This document shows positions 29,619 to 38,302 of a stretch of 64,000 nucleotides of DNA, one piece after another. Position 1 is the first letter of the stretch. Each line of letters starts with the position of its first letter. Origin of the DNA: Streptomyces roseus (lineage in GTDB: Bacteria > Actinomycetota > Actinomycetes > Streptomycetales > Streptomycetaceae). The stretch is taken from NCBI RefSeq assembly GCF_001044425.1, contig NZ_LFML01000049.1, forward strand, positions 1 through 64,000. The letters are read 5' to 3'. The notes beneath the pieces are model-generated. The model searched no databases. It saw only the letters and a program-made list of their open reading frames with translations, and was not told the DNA's origin. The position numbers were made by a program, and so were the translations under genes.

Positions 29619-29657
29619 GGGAGGGCCCCGGCAGCCATGGGCTGCCGGGGCCCTCCC
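29619..29657 (+). terminator. Strong bidirectional terminator after uvrA
   Basis: An 18-bp perfect stem (29619-29636 with 29640-29657) closes a 3-nt loop, between the ends of uvrA and the convergent oxidoreductase gene. Confidence 0.88.
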
Positions 29658-29698
29658 GCCGTGGTGCGGCGCCACCCCCGTGGGGGCCGCACCACGGC
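29658..29698 (-). terminator. Second hairpin between convergent genes
   Basis: GCCGTGGTGCGGC (29658-29670) pairs with GCCGCACCACGGC (29686-29698), 13 bp, with a further CCCCC/GGGGG inner pairing. Together with the preceding hairpin it insulates uvrA and the oxidoreductase gene. Confidence 0.75.
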
Positions 29699-29711
29699 AG
29701 GGCCCGGCGGC

Positions 29712-30362
29712 TCAGGCCGCCACTCCCACCGCCCGGCGGGCCGTCGAGGGGTCCGTCAGGGAGGTCAGGAGGGCGTCGGCCACGTCGGCGCGGGAGATCG
29801 TGCGGGCGTTCGGGACGCCCGCGCCGACGACCCGGCGGTAGGTGCCGGTGCGCGGCCCGTTCAGCAGGCGCGGCGGGCGGATCACCGTCCACTCGGTGCC
29901 GCTCGCGCGGATCGTCGCCTCCATCACCGCGAGGTCCGCGTACAGGTCGCGCAGGGCCCGGCGCAGCAGGGGGAGGAAGACCCTGCGGGCCACGAACCCG
30001 TCGGTGGCCACGTCCGGTCCGACCGGGGCGGCGCTCACCGCCGCCAGGCGCCCCACGCCCGCCCGGTCCATCGCCGAGACGATGGCCCGCAGCGCCGGTC
30101 CGGTGACCGGTGCGAGCCGGGCCTGCTTGTTGCTCGCCGCGCCCAGCGCCGAGATCGCGGCGGCCCGGCCGGTCAGGAGCGGCACCAGGGCGTCCTCGTC
30201 CGTCAGGTCGCGGACGACGGCCACCTCCAGCCGCTCGTGCGGCGCGTGGTCCAGCCGGGCGGGGTCGCGCACCACCGCCGTCACCTCGTGGCCCGCGGCG
30301 AGGGCCTGCCGTACCACTTCGCGGCCGACGCCGCCCGTGGCTCCGAACACCGTCAGTTTCAT
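29712..30362 (-). CDS. NAD(P)-binding oxidoreductase, NmrA/SDR-like
   Basis: A 216-residue Rossmann-fold protein with the dinucleotide motif MKLTVFGATGGVGREVV (GxxGxxG, residues 7-13) and an atypical-SDR body: AAISALGAAS, GVGRLAAVSAAPVG, TEWTVIRPPRLLNG and ISRADVADALL. This is the NmrA/NAD(P)H-binding group, often quinone- or flavin-type reductases or redox sensors. GGGAG lies 7 nt before ATG 30362. It is divergent from a TetR regulator; a 20-bp palindrome sits between them, so it is very likely that regulator's target. Confidence 0.87.
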   Translation of the reverse strand: MKLTVFGATGGVGREVVRQALAAGHEVTAVVRDPARLDHAPHERLEVAVVRDLTDEDALVPLLTGRAAAISALGAASNKQARLAPVTGPALRAIVSAMDRAGVGRLAAVSAAPVGPDVATDGFVARRVFLPLLRRALRDLYADLAVMEATIRASGTEWTVIRPPRLLNGPRTGTYRRVVGAGVPNARTISRADVADALLTSLTDPSTARRAVGVAA

Positions 30363-30383
30363 CGCCGGCTCCCGTCCAAGGGT

Positions 30384-30403
30384 GGGTGAGTATTTACTCA
30401 CCC
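30384..30403. promoter_or_regulatory. TetR operator O1
   Basis: GGGTGAGTA-TT-TACTCACCC, a perfect 9+9 palindrome with a 2-nt centre. It lies between the divergent oxidoreductase and tetR genes, over the -35 region of the tetR promoter. The core repeats at O2. Confidence 0.75.
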
Positions 30404-30413
30404 CTGCTTCCGC

Positions 30414-30419
30414 TAGGGT
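30414..30419 (+). promoter_or_regulatory. -10 box of tetR, leaderless type
   Basis: TAGGGT ends 6 nt before ATG 30426 and overlaps operator O2. No ribosome site is present. Confidence 0.5.
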
Positions 30420-30435
30420 GAGTGAATGCTCACCC
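30416..30435. promoter_or_regulatory. TetR operator O2 overlapping the tetR start codon
   Basis: GGGTGAG-TGAATG-CTCACCC has the same 7-bp ends and 20-bp length as O1, 32 bp (about three helical turns) downstream. It covers the -10 box and the tetR ATG, so bound repressor would block tetR transcription. Confidence 0.7.
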
Positions 30436-31031
30436 CGAAGTCAAGCCGGCCCACTCCCGAGCGGCTCCTCGACGCCGCCGAGAAGCTCATGCGCACCATC
30501 GGCCTCGCGAACACCACCACCAAGGCCATCGCCCGCGAGGCCGGCTGCTCCGAGGCGGCGCTCTACAAGCACTACGCCAACAAGGAGGAGCTCTTCGTGC
30601 GCGTCCTCATGGAGCGCACCCCCAACGCCGAGCCGCTCATGGCCGAGCTCGACCGCGACCACGCCGAGCGCTCCGTCGAGGAGGGCCTCGCCGCCATCGC
30701 CCGCCACGCCTCGCTCTTCTACGCCGACGCCGTGCCCATGGCCGCCTCGCTCTTCGCGGAGCCCGCCCTGCTGACCCGCCACCGGGAGGGCGTCCAGGAG
30801 ATCGGCACCGGCCCCCACGTCGTACGCGACGCGCTCACCGGCCGGCTCCGCCGCGAGCTGGAGCGGGGGCGGCTGCGCCCCGACGCCGACCCCGGGGCGG
30901 CCGCCGCCCTGCTGCTCGGCGCCTGCTTCCAGCGGGCCTTCTTCCTGCACTTCTCCGGCCCGCACGTGGTCCAGCCGGTCGAGGAGTTCGCCCCCGCCGT
31001 GGCCCGGACGCTGTGGGCGGCTATCCGCTGA
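30426..31031 (+). CDS. TetR-family transcriptional regulator
   Basis: A 201-residue TetR regulator. The N-terminal helix-turn-helix is TTKAIAREAGCSEAALYKHYANKEELF (about 33-59). The C-terminal helical domain (about 70-200) would bind an unknown ligand. The gene diverges from an NmrA-type oxidoreductase, and two matching 20-bp palindromes lie between them, one over its own start, so it most likely represses both genes. ATG 30426 has a TAGGGT box 6 nt upstream and no Shine-Dalgarno, so the message is probably leaderless. It overlaps the convergent PfkB gene by 11 bp. Confidence 0.92.
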   Translation: MLTPKSSRPTPERLLDAAEKLMRTIGLANTTTKAIAREAGCSEAALYKHYANKEELFVRVLMERTPNAEPLMAELDRDHAERSVEEGLAAIARHASLFYADAVPMAASLFAEPALLTRHREGVQEIGTGPHVVRDALTGRLRRELERGRLRPDADPGAAAALLLGACFQRAFFLHFSGPHVVQPVEEFAPAVARTLWAAIR

Positions 31032-31908
31032 GCTCGGCGGCGTACGGCGGCTCCGCGCCCGCCCGCGTGCAGGTCAGCGCCGCCGCGTGGGCCGCGTACG
31101 CCAGGACCCCCGGCCAGTCCGCGTCCACCAGGCCGCCGGCCGCCTGACCCGACAGGCGGTGCAGCAGGGCGGCGTTGACCGTGTCGCCCGCCCCGATGGT
31201 GTCCGCCACAGCGACCCGGCGGGCCGGTACCTCGTACTCCGCGCCCTCCCGGGTCCAGGCCGCCAGCCCCCGCCCGCCGCGGGTGAGCACCACCGCCGAG
31301 GGCCCGGCCGCCAGCCAGTCCGAGACGCTCCCGCCCAGCCACCGGGCGTCCTCCTCCGACAGCTTGAGGACGGACACGTACGGGAGCCAGCCCAGGAACC
31401 GGGCCCGGTACGCGGCCGGGTCCGCGATCAGCGCCGGGCGGATGTTGGGGTCCAGCAGCGTCAGCAGCCCGCGCCCGGACTCCCGGCGCAGCAGGGCCTC
31501 GTACGCGCTCGCGCCCGGCTCCAGGGCGAGGGAGCAGGTGCCGAGCGCCAGGGCCCGGGCGCCCTCAGGGAGCGCCCGCGGCAGCGTGAACAGCCGGTCG
31601 GCCGTGCCCTCCACGTAGAACCCGTACGCCGCCGAGCCGTCCGGGGCCAGCGAGGGCACGGCGAGGGTGGTGGGCTCCGGCCCGCGCTGCACCAGCGAGA
31701 GGTCCACCCCGGCCGCGCGCAGTCCGGCGAGCAGGCCCTCGCCGAAGCCGTCCGTGGAGACGCGGGAGCAGAAGGCGGCCCGCGCACCGAGGCGGCCCAG
31801 CGCCAGCGCGGTGTTGTACGGCCCCCCGCCCGGCCGCGGCACGAGCGCGCCCGGCGGCTGCGCCACGGGCACGAGGTCGATCAGGGCTTCTCCACCGACG
31901 ACGATCAC
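31021..31908 (-). CDS. PfkB-family carbohydrate kinase
   Basis: A 295-residue ribokinase-fold sugar kinase resembling fructokinases. Seen are VIVVGGEALIDLVP at the N-terminus, PGGGPYNTALALGRLGA (signature 1, about 29-45), LLTLLDPNIRPALI (about 155-168) and DTIGAGDTVNAALL (signature 2 with catalytic Asp, about 240-253). The likely reaction is ATP-dependent phosphorylation of fructose or a related sugar; substrate is not certain. GTG 31908 is chosen: TACCTT lies 7 nt upstream and no Shine-Dalgarno exists. It is divergent from the Rieske gene. Confidence 0.9.
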   Translation of the reverse strand: MIVVGGEALIDLVPVAQPPGALVPRPGGGPYNTALALGRLGARAAFCSRVSTDGFGEGLLAGLRAAGVDLSLVQRGPEPTTLAVPSLAPDGSAAYGFYVEGTADRLFTLPRALPEGARALALGTCSLALEPGASAYEALLRRESGRGLLTLLDPNIRPALIADPAAYRARFLGWLPYVSVLKLSEEDARWLGGSVSDWLAAGPSAVVLTRGGRGLAAWTREGAEYEVPARRVAVADTIGAGDTVNAALLHRLSGQAAGGLVDADWPGVLAYAAHAAALTCTRAGAEPPYAAELSG

Positions 31909-31915
31909 GCGGGGG

Positions 31916-31921
31916 AAGGTA
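31916..31921 (-). promoter_or_regulatory. -10 box of the sugar kinase gene, leaderless type
   Basis: On the minus strand TACCTT ends 7 nt before GTG 31908, with only C-rich sequence between. Confidence 0.4.
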
Positions 31922-32016
31922 TCCCATCGGGCGGCGCGAGCGGGCGGCGGTATCGTCGGGGGGCCCGGCGGACCCGTCCGAACCGCCCGCACCCACCCCC
32001 AGGCCAGGAGATCCGC

Positions 32017-32448
32017 ATGTCCGCGTCGCAGCCCGCCGCCCGCCGTACCGTGCTCAAGGGCGCAGCCGCGATCGCCGGGGCGGTCGGTGCCGGGGCGGTG
32101 CTCACCGCCTGCTCCACCGGGGGCGACGGCGGCTCCGGCTCCGCGGCCGTCCCGGCGGGCCCCGTGGAGCTCGGCGCCGCGTCCGAGGTCCCGGTCGGCG
32201 GGTCGAAGCTGTTCCGGGAGGAGAGGCTGGTCGTCAGCTGCCCGGCGGAGGGCCAGTACAAGGCGTTCAGCGCCCGGTGCACCCACGCCGGCTGCGTCCT
32301 GGACAAGATCGACGACGGCCAGGGCAACTGCCCCTGCCACGGCAGCCGCTTCGACGTGACCACCGGCAAGGTGCTGCGCGGCCCGGCCACCGACCCGCTG
32401 CCCGCCGTCCCGGTCAAGGCCGAGGGCGGCAAGCTCATCGCCGGCTGA
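32017..32448 (+). CDS. Rieske [2Fe-2S] lipoprotein, Tat-exported
   Basis: A 143-residue electron-transfer protein. The N-terminus has a twin-arginine signal RRTVLKG (residues 9-15) followed by a hydrophobic stretch and a lipobox LTAC (about 29-32), so it is probably folded and loaded with its cluster before export and then lipid-anchored outside. The cluster ligands are CTHAGC (about 89-94) and CPCHGS (about 107-112). The redox partner is unknown; no dehydrogenase or oxygenase gene is adjacent. AGGAG precedes ATG 32017 by 6 nt. Confidence 0.93.
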   Translation: MSASQPAARRTVLKGAAAIAGAVGAGAVLTACSTGGDGGSGSAAVPAGPVELGAASEVPVGGSKLFREERLVVSCPAEGQYKAFSARCTHAGCVLDKIDDGQGNCPCHGSRFDVTTGKVLRGPATDPLPAVPVKAEGGKLIAG

Positions 32449-32467
32449 CCCGCCCCTGCGACGGGCC

Positions 32468-33478
32468 CTACGCCCAGTCCCAGGCGATGCCCAGCAGCCC
32501 GCGCCGTACACCCGGCTCCACCAGGTGCACGGCACGGTGGCGCCCGCTCGGCGTCAGGTCCGCCAGCCCGCTGCGCGGCGCCCCCGGCCCGGACCGGCTG
32601 AACCGCCGGCAGCGCACCGGCAGCGCCGCCTCGTCGAAGCGGACCTGGAGCACGTACTGCCCGCCGCTGTAGCTGAACCCGCGCACGTACTCGGCGGCGC
32701 GGCCGCCGGTCCCGTCCTCGAAGCCGTAGCCGAAGACGTACGTGTCCCCGGCGCGCAGCCGGGCGTCGAAGAGCAGCTCGGCGACCAGGACCCCGGCTTC
32801 CGGGTGCCAGCGGACGCGTCCGGTCCGGCAGTTCTCGTCCGCCCGTACCCGGACCCGGGCGGGGTCGCAGCCGGGGTCGCCGTGGTGGACGGCGAGGTAG
32901 CGGTCGACGCCGTCGCGGTGGGCCCGTACGACGTGCTGCGACTCGCGGCCCAGCAGCTCGCCGGCGGCCCCGATCCGTACCCGCTCGTGGTGGCCGACGG
33001 TGTGCAGGCCGCCGTCGGCGGGCAGCTCCATGCCGGCCAGCAGCCCCTCCACGGCCGCGCCCACGCTGATCAGCGCCCGGTAGGAGCGGGCCGGCGGCCG
33101 GGCCGCCCCGGCACCGGCGCCCTCCGGGGCGGCCAGCAGCCGCAGCAGGGTCCCCTCGGGCAGTTCCAGGATCTCCTCCAGGGCCCCAACGGCCTTCAGC
33201 GACTCGGGGCGGCGCGGCCGGCGGGCGCCCTGCTGCCAGTAGCTGAGGCTGGTCACGCCGAGCTTGATGCCACGGGCGGCGAGGTGGTGCTGCACGCGGT
33301 GCAGGGGCAGACCGCGGGCGGTGAGGGCGGCGCGCAGGGCGAGGTGGAAGGGGCCGGCGCGCAGCAGCTGCCCCAGCTCCTGCGCGCTCGTCCGTCTGCT
33401 CTCCCGCAAGAACTCCCGGGTGTCTTCCCGCGTGTCTTCCCGCGCGCTTTCCCGCGTGCTTTCCCCGGTCGACCGCAT
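32468..33478 (-). CDS. Helix-turn-helix regulator-like protein with repeated N-terminus
   Basis: A 336-residue protein of the XRE-like type. Residues about 4-23 are four-residue repeats TGES-TRES-ARED-TRED-TREF. A helix-turn-helix region follows (about 48-85: LALRAALTARGLPLHRVQHHLAARGIKLGVTSLSYWQQG). The C-terminal half (about 130-336) is a beta-rich domain of unknown role (VRIGAAGELLGRESQHVVRA, GDTYVFGYGFEDGTG, GGQYVLQVRFDEAALP). Start ATG 33478 has AGGAGGAG 6 nt upstream; the frame stays open to 33499. It is divergent from the papain-like protease gene over 251 bp, so it may control it. Confidence 0.78.
   Translation of the reverse strand: MRSTGESTRESAREDTREDTREFLRESRRTSAQELGQLLRAGPFHLALRAALTARGLPLHRVQHHLAARGIKLGVTSLSYWQQGARRPRRPESLKAVGALEEILELPEGTLLRLLAAPEGAGAGAARPPARSYRALISVGAAVEGLLAGMELPADGGLHTVGHHERVRIGAAGELLGRESQHVVRAHRDGVDRYLAVHHGDPGCDPARVRVRADENCRTGRVRWHPEAGVLVAELLFDARLRAGDTYVFGYGFEDGTGGRAAEYVRGFSYSGGQYVLQVRFDEAALPVRCRRFSRSGPGAPRSGLADLTPSGRHRAVHLVEPGVRRGLLGIAWDWA
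33421..33468 (-). repeat. Four 12-bp tandem repeats in the HTH gene start
   Basis: On the plus strand the units are TGTCTTCCCGCG (twice), CGCTTTCCCGCG and TGCTTTCCCCGG. Each encodes four residues, so copy-number change would keep the frame. Confidence 0.85.
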
Positions 33479-33729
33479 GGCGGCTCCTCCTGTGAACATT
33501 CACGCGCGGTGGGGCGGGAGAGCTCGCCGGTGGCACCCGGGCACCAGGTGAAGGGAGGCAGCCGTTCACACTGCGGTCCCGCCGTTCACACTGCAATGTC
33601 AAGGCGTATTGAAGCCTGTTGACCTGATCGCGACAACTCCCTGATGCTCCTCAGCAGCGTCCGGACGCGCTCCTCCAACCCCCACCCTCCCCGGCCCCAC
33701 CGGGGAGATCCCCACACGGGAGGAACGCG

Positions 33730-34329
33730 ATGCGCAACCCCAAGCGGCGGCTGTCCCTGGCCGCCGTCCTCACCGCCGTGCTCTTCACCCTGCCCACCAC
33801 CGCCGCCACCGCCGCCCCCACGAGCGATGCCGGCGCCGGATCCGCCCTGGCGTCCAAGCGCCTGAACATCACCATGCAAGCGCAAGCGAAGAGCAACTGG
33901 TGCTGGGCCGCGAGCGGCAACACCATCGCCACCTGGTTCGGCCGGAACTACACGCAGAACCAGTTCTGCAACGCCGCCTTCAACCGCCAGCAGGGCTACG
34001 AGTGCCCCAACAACCAGGCCACGCTCGGCAACGTCCAGACCGCCCTGAACTGGGCCGGCATCAACTCGGGCTCTTACGTGACCGGCTGGCTCCGCTACAC
34101 CACCGTGCAGAGCGAGATCGACGCCAACCGGCCGGTCGAGACGCGGATCCAGTGGTCCAACGGCGGCGGCCACATGCACGTCGTCTACGGCTACGACACG
34201 TCCCAGAGCTGGGTCTACTGGGGCGATCCGTGGCCCTCCAGCGACCGCTACAACTGGGCCTCGCACGCCTGGTACGTGGACAACAGCACCTTCTCCTGGA
34301 CCCACTCCCTCTACCGGATCGGGGCGTGA
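33730..34329 (+). CDS. Secreted papain-like cysteine protease
   Basis: A 199-residue exported protein. The signal peptide is about 1-28 (RNPKRRLSLAAVLTAVLFTLPTTAATA-AP). The mature part has QAKSNWCWAASGNTIATWFG (about 51-70), with the oxyanion Gln and nucleophile Cys of the papain-like group (WCW-A pattern), GGGHMHVVYGYD (about 141-152) carrying the catalytic His, and YWGDPWP (about 158-164) for the third residue. This pattern fits the peptidase C39-like/C70-like secreted proteases. A short linker replaces a normal propeptide. GGAGG precedes ATG 33730. The next gene starts inside its stop codon (GTGA). Confidence 0.88.
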   Translation: MRNPKRRLSLAAVLTAVLFTLPTTAATAAPTSDAGAGSALASKRLNITMQAQAKSNWCWAASGNTIATWFGRNYTQNQFCNAAFNRQQGYECPNNQATLGNVQTALNWAGINSGSYVTGWLRYTTVQSEIDANRPVETRIQWSNGGGHMHVVYGYDTSQSWVYWGDPWPSSDRYNWASHAWYVDNSTFSWTHSLYRIGA

Positions 34330-35132
34330 GCGCCATGACCTCGACGCCGAAGCACCTCTGCGCCGTGCTCCTCGCGGCCTCCGCCGTACTCGTACCGGCC
34401 GCGCAGGCCTCGGCGGCGCCCGTGCCGCAGCCGCAGTCCGTCACCGCGGAGACGAAGGCGGCCGCCGCGCGGGCCGCGGCCGCCCCCGAGACGCTGACCA
34501 CGCTGTCGCGGTTCTTCGCCCGGGAGGGGAAGGTCGCCGTGGACGCGGCCCGCCCACGGGTCGAGGGCGAGGCGATACCGGTCAGCTACCTCTCCCCGGA
34601 CTTCGTGGCGGGCAAGGCGGGGGCGCCCGTGGCCCGGCTGGAGTTCCTCGCCAGCAGGGCCGTCTCCTCCGACGGGCAGCAGGCCGCCCTGTGGACCGCC
34701 CGGACCGAGGCCGGCTGGCAGGTCGTGAACATCGCCACCGGCGACGACGAGTTCCGCTACGCGCAGCTGGGCGCCGCGAAGCTGCCGGGCGGCACGGTCT
34801 TCCGGGAACCGCAGATCGACGCGTGGTACGTGGCCGAAGGGGGCCGGGTACTGCCGCTGGACGAGGACGCGGAGCGGGCCGTCGGGGCGCAGGGCACCAG
34901 CCTCGCCGCCTACCGGGCGCGCGTGACCCGGGCGTACGGGGACAAGCTGCCGGGGTCGGCGTACGCGAAGGCGGGCAAGGCCGGCGGGTACGGGGCCGGG
35001 CCCGCCGCTCAGCCCGCTCCCGCCGGACCCGCGGCGGCCCCGGTCGCCGGGGGCGTGGCGGGCGGGCTCGCGCTCGGCGCGGCCGGCCTGGTCGCGGCGC
35101 GCAGGTCCCGGCGCCGCCGCGCCACCGCCTGA
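34326..35132 (+). CDS. Secreted, C-terminally anchored partner of the papain-like protease
   Basis: A 268-residue protein of no recognised family. It has a signal peptide (hydrophobic AVLLAASAVLVPAAQASAA), a globular middle (about 55-205; YLSPDFVAGKAGAPVARLEFLA, QQAALWTARTEAGWQVVNIATGDDEFRYA), a Gly/Pro/Ala stalk, a hydrophobic helix (GGVAGGLALGAAGLVAA) and a basic end (RRSRRRRA). It is thus a single-pass surface protein. GTG 34326 overlaps the protease stop as GTGA, suggesting fixed stoichiometry; ATG 34335 is an alternative start. It may inhibit, tether or chaperone the protease; that is inference. Confidence 0.8.
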   Translation: MSAMTSTPKHLCAVLLAASAVLVPAAQASAAPVPQPQSVTAETKAAAARAAAAPETLTTLSRFFAREGKVAVDAARPRVEGEAIPVSYLSPDFVAGKAGAPVARLEFLASRAVSSDGQQAALWTARTEAGWQVVNIATGDDEFRYAQLGAAKLPGGTVFREPQIDAWYVAEGGRVLPLDEDAERAVGAQGTSLAAYRARVTRAYGDKLPGSAYAKAGKAGGYGAGPAAQPAPAGPAAAPVAGGVAGGLALGAAGLVAARRSRRRRATA

Positions 35133-35138
35133 CCGGCC

Positions 35139-35181
35139 GGGCCGGGGCCGGGAGCCGGGCGCTCGCCCCGGGCCCCGGCCC
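35139..35181 (+). terminator. GC-rich hairpin after the protease pair
   Basis: GGGCCGGGGCC (35139-35149) pairs with GGCCCCGGCCC (35171-35181), 11 bp, with a 21-nt loop that is itself self-complementary. It lies 6 bp after the stop of the anchored partner and about 70 bp before uvrC. Confidence 0.55.
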
Positions 35182-35237
35182 CGGGCCCCGGCCCCTGGCG
35201 CGGGCGGTGGCACGGGCACGGTGTCGGCACCCGCCAG

Positions 35238-35243
35238 TAGGGT
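35238..35243 (+). promoter_or_regulatory. -10 box of uvrC, leaderless type
   Basis: TAGGGT ends 6 nt before ATG 35250; there is no Shine-Dalgarno. It would drive the overlapping uvrC-rapZ-yvcK-whiA run. Confidence 0.55.
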
Positions 35244-35249
35244 GTTGGC

Positions 35250-37295
35250 ATGGCCGACCCTTCCAGCTACCGTCCCGCGCCGGGGCAGATTCCCGACTCC
35301 CCGGGGGTCTACCGATTCCGCGACGAGCACCGCCGGGTGATCTACGTCGGGAAGGCCAAGAGCCTGCGCCAGCGCCTGGCCAGCTACTTCCAGGACCTCG
35401 CGGGGCTGCATCCGCGTACCGCCACCATGGTGACCACGGCCGCCTCCGTCGAGTGGACCGTCGTCTCCACCGAGGTCGAGGCGCTCCAGCTCGAATACTC
35501 CTGGATCAAGGAGTACGACCCCCGGTTCAACGTCAAGTACCGCGACGACAAGAGCTACCCCTCCCTCGCCGTGACGATGAACGAGGAGTATCCGAGGGTC
35601 CAGGTCATGCGCGGGCCCAAGAAGAAGGGCGTGCGGTACTTCGGACCGTACGGGCACGCCTGGGCCATCCGCGAGACCGTCGACCTCATGCTGCGGGTGT
35701 TCCCCGTGCGGACCTGCTCCGCCGGGGTCTTCAAGCGCTCCGCCCAGATCGGCCGGCCCTGCCTGCTCGGCTACATCGGCAAGTGCTCCGCGCCCTGCGT
35801 CGGCCGGGTCACCCCCGAGGAGCACCGCGAACTCGCCGAGGACTTCTGCGACTTCATGGCCGGGCGGACCGGCGCCTACCTCTCCCGTCTCGAACAGCAG
35901 ATGCACGAGGCCGCCGAGGAGATGGAGTACGAGAAGGCCGCCCGGCTGCGCGACGACATCGGGGCGCTCCGCCGGGCCATGGAGAAGAACGCCGTCGTCT
36001 TCACCGACGCCACCGACGCGGACCTCATCGCCGTCGCCGAGGACGAGCTCGAAGCGGCCGTGCAGATCTTCCACGTCCGCGGCGGCCGCGTGCGCGGCCA
36101 GCGCGGCTGGGTCACCGACAAGGTCGAGGCCGTCGACACCGCGGGGCTCGTCGAGCACGCCCTCCAGCAGCTCTACGGGGAGGAGAGCGGCGAGGCCGTC
36201 CCCAAGGAGGTGCTGGTACCGGCGCTGCCGGAGGACGCGGCCGCCCTGGGCGAGTGGCTCGCCGGGCGGCGCGGGTCGGGCGTCAGCCTGCGCATCCCGC
36301 AGCGGGGTGACAAGAAGGCCCTGATGGAGACCGTCCACCGCAACGCGCAGCAGTCCCTGGCCCTGCACAAGACCAAGCGCGCCAGCGACCTCACCACCCG
36401 CTCCCGGGCCCTGGAGGAGATCTCCGAGGCCCTCGGCCTGGACGGCGCGCCGCTGCGCATCGAGTGCTTCGACATCTCGCACCTCCAGGGCGAGGACGTC
36501 GTGGCCTCGATGGTCGTCTTCGAGGACGGGCTGGCCAGGAAGAGCGAGTACCGGCGCTTCCAGATCAAGACGTTCGAGGGGCAGGACGACGTCCGGTCCA
36601 TGCACGAGGTGGTCTCGCGGCGCTTCCGCCGCTACCTCCAGGAGAAGCTGAAGACCGGCGAGTGGTCCCCGGAGGACGGGGAGGAGGGGGAGAACCCGCT
36701 CGCCGAGGACGACGGGCGGCCGAAGCGCTTCGCGTACCCGCCGCAGCTCGTCGTGGTCGACGGCGGGCAGCCCCAGGTGGCCGCCGCGAAGCGGGCCCTG
36801 GACGCGCTCGGCATCGACGACGTCGCCGTCTGCGGTCTGGCGAAGCGGCTGGAGGAGGTGTGGCTGCCCGGCGAGGACGACCCCGTCGTGCTGCCCCGTA
36901 GCAGCGAGGGGCTCTACCTGCTCCAGCGCGTGCGTGACGAAGCCCACCGGTTCGCGATCCAGTACCAGCGGAACAAGCGCGGGAAGCGGCTCAAGGCGGG
37001 CCCGCTCGACGAGGTGCCCGGTCTCGGCGAGAGCCGCAGGCAGGCCCTGGTCAAGCACTTCGGTTCGGTGAAGAAGCTGAGACAGGCGACAATCGACCAG
37101 ATCTGCGAGGTCCCGGGCATAGGCCGCAAGACGGCCGAGACCGTGGCCGCGGCGCTCGCCCGGTCCGTTCCCGCCGGTCCTGCCGTCAACACGGCGACAG
37201 GAGAGATCATTGAGGATGAGACCCCGCCCCCGCGGGTGGGGGCACCTCCCGGCGGCAGCCGGGGGACATCGTCCGAACGGGGGACCGAGCAATGA
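35250..37295 (+). CDS. uvrC: UvrABC system protein C
   Basis: UvrC makes both incisions in nucleotide excision repair. The 681-residue protein has the N-terminal GIY-YIG nuclease ([29 protein letters not shown], about 15-45), a Cys-containing segment ([20 protein letters not shown]), a UVR motif ([20 protein letters not shown], about 226-245), the RNase H-like endonuclease domain ([24 protein letters not shown], about 405-430; [10 protein letters not shown]) and C-terminal HhH motifs ([31 protein letters not shown]). ATG 35250 starts the standard [21 protein letters not shown]. It opens a four-gene run, and its TGA overlaps the rapZ ATG. Confidence 0.97.
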   Translation: MADPSSYRPAPGQIPDSPGVYRFRDEHRRVIYVGKAKSLRQRLASYFQDLAGLHPRTATMVTTAASVEWTVVSTEVEALQLEYSWIKEYDPRFNVKYRDDKSYPSLAVTMNEEYPRVQVMRGPKKKGVRYFGPYGHAWAIRETVDLMLRVFPVRTCSAGVFKRSAQIGRPCLLGYIGKCSAPCVGRVTPEEHRELAEDFCDFMAGRTGAYLSRLEQQMHEAAEEMEYEKAARLRDDIGALRRAMEKNAVVFTDATDADLIAVAEDELEAAVQIFHVRGGRVRGQRGWVTDKVEAVDTAGLVEHALQQLYGEESGEAVPKEVLVPALPEDAAALGEWLAGRRGSGVSLRIPQRGDKKALMETVHRNAQQSLALHKTKRASDLTTRSRALEEISEALGLDGAPLRIECFDISHLQGEDVVASMVVFEDGLARKSEYRRFQIKTFEGQDDVRSMHEVVSRRFRRYLQEKLKTGEWSPEDGEEGENPLAEDDGRPKRFAYPPQLVVVDGGQPQVAAAKRALDALGIDDVAVCGLAKRLEEVWLPGEDDPVVLPRSSEGLYLLQRVRDEAHRFAIQYQRNKRGKRLKAGPLDEVPGLGESRRQALVKHFGSVKKLRQATIDQICEVPGIGRKTAETVAAALARSVPAGPAVNTATGEIIEDETPPPRVGAPPGGSRGTSSERGTEQ

Positions 37296-38302
37296 CCGAG
37301 CGCGAGACCGGCCAGACGAGCGGCGAGAGCACCGAGCACGAGGGCGCCGAGCAGATGACCGACCGCACGACCGAGCACGACCGAGACGGAGCACAGGTGA
37401 GTACGGGCACGACAGTGGAGCCCGGAGATACCGCCGAGGCGGCCATCCCCGAGCTGGTGATCATCTCCGGCATGTCCGGGGCCGGCCGCAGTACCGCGGC
37501 CAAGTGTCTGGAGGACCTCGGCTGGTTCGTCGTCGACAACCTCCCGCCCGCACTGATCCCCACCATGGTGGAGCTGGGCGCCCGCTCGCAGGGCAACGTG
37601 GCGCGCATCGCCGTCGTCGTCGACGTGCGCGGCCGCCAGTTCTTCGACGCGCTGCGCGAGTCCCTCTCGGACCTCGACAGCAAGGGCGTCACCCGGCGCA
37701 TCGTCTTCCTGGAGTCCTCCGACGACGCGCTGGTCCGCCGCTTCGAGTCGGTCCGCCGCCCCCACCCCCTCCAGGGCGACGGCCGCATCACCGACGGCAT
37801 CGCCGCCGAGCGCGACCTGCTGCGCGAGCTGCGCGGCGACGCAGACCTGGTCATCGACACCTCCAGCCTGAACGTGCACGAGCTGCGCGCGAAGATGGAC
37901 GCCCAGTTCGCGGGCGACGAGGAGCCCGAGCTGCGGGCGACCGTCATGTCCTTCGGCTACAAGTACGGCCTCCCCGTCGACGCCGACCTCGTCGTCGACT
38001 GCCGCTTCATCCCGAACCCGCACTGGGTGCCCGAGCTGCGCCCCTTCACCGGCCTCAACCCGGAGGTGTCGGGCTACGTCTTCAGCCAGCCCGGCGCCAA
38101 GGAGTTCCTCGACCGCTACACCGAGCTGCTCCAGCTCATCGCCACCGGCTACCGCCGCGAGGGCAAGCGGTACGTGACCATCGCGGTCGGCTGCACCGGC
38201 GGCAAGCACCGCAGCGTGGCCATGTCCGAGAAGCTCGCTGCCCGCCTCGCCTCCGAGGGAGTCGAGACCGTCGTGGTCCACAGGGACATGGGGCGCGAGT
38301 GA
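37292..38302 (+). CDS. rapZ: RapZ-family P-loop nucleotide-binding protein
   Basis: A 336-residue RapZ/YvcJ protein. In E. coli RapZ is an RNase adapter tied to cell-wall sugar control; in Gram-positives it binds nucleotides and its role is less clear. Walker A reads GMSGAGRS (about 59-66), with Arg in place of the usual Lys. The C-terminal domain shows [34 protein letters not shown] (about 220-255) and [15 protein letters not shown] (about 298-312). ATG 37292 overlaps the uvrC stop (ATGA). An internal GTG at 37397 with GGAG 5 nt upstream would remove a repetitive acidic 35-residue leader and could be the true start. Confidence 0.93.
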   Translation: MTERETGQTSGESTEHEGAEQMTDRTTEHDRDGAQVSTGTTVEPGDTAEAAIPELVIISGMSGAGRSTAAKCLEDLGWFVVDNLPPALIPTMVELGARSQGNVARIAVVVDVRGRQFFDALRESLSDLDSKGVTRRIVFLESSDDALVRRFESVRRPHPLQGDGRITDGIAAERDLLRELRGDADLVIDTSSLNVHELRAKMDAQFAGDEEPELRATVMSFGYKYGLPVDADLVVDCRFIPNPHWVPELRPFTGLNPEVSGYVFSQPGAKEFLDRYTELLQLIATGYRREGKRYVTIAVGCTGGKHRSVAMSEKLAARLASEGVETVVVHRDMGRE

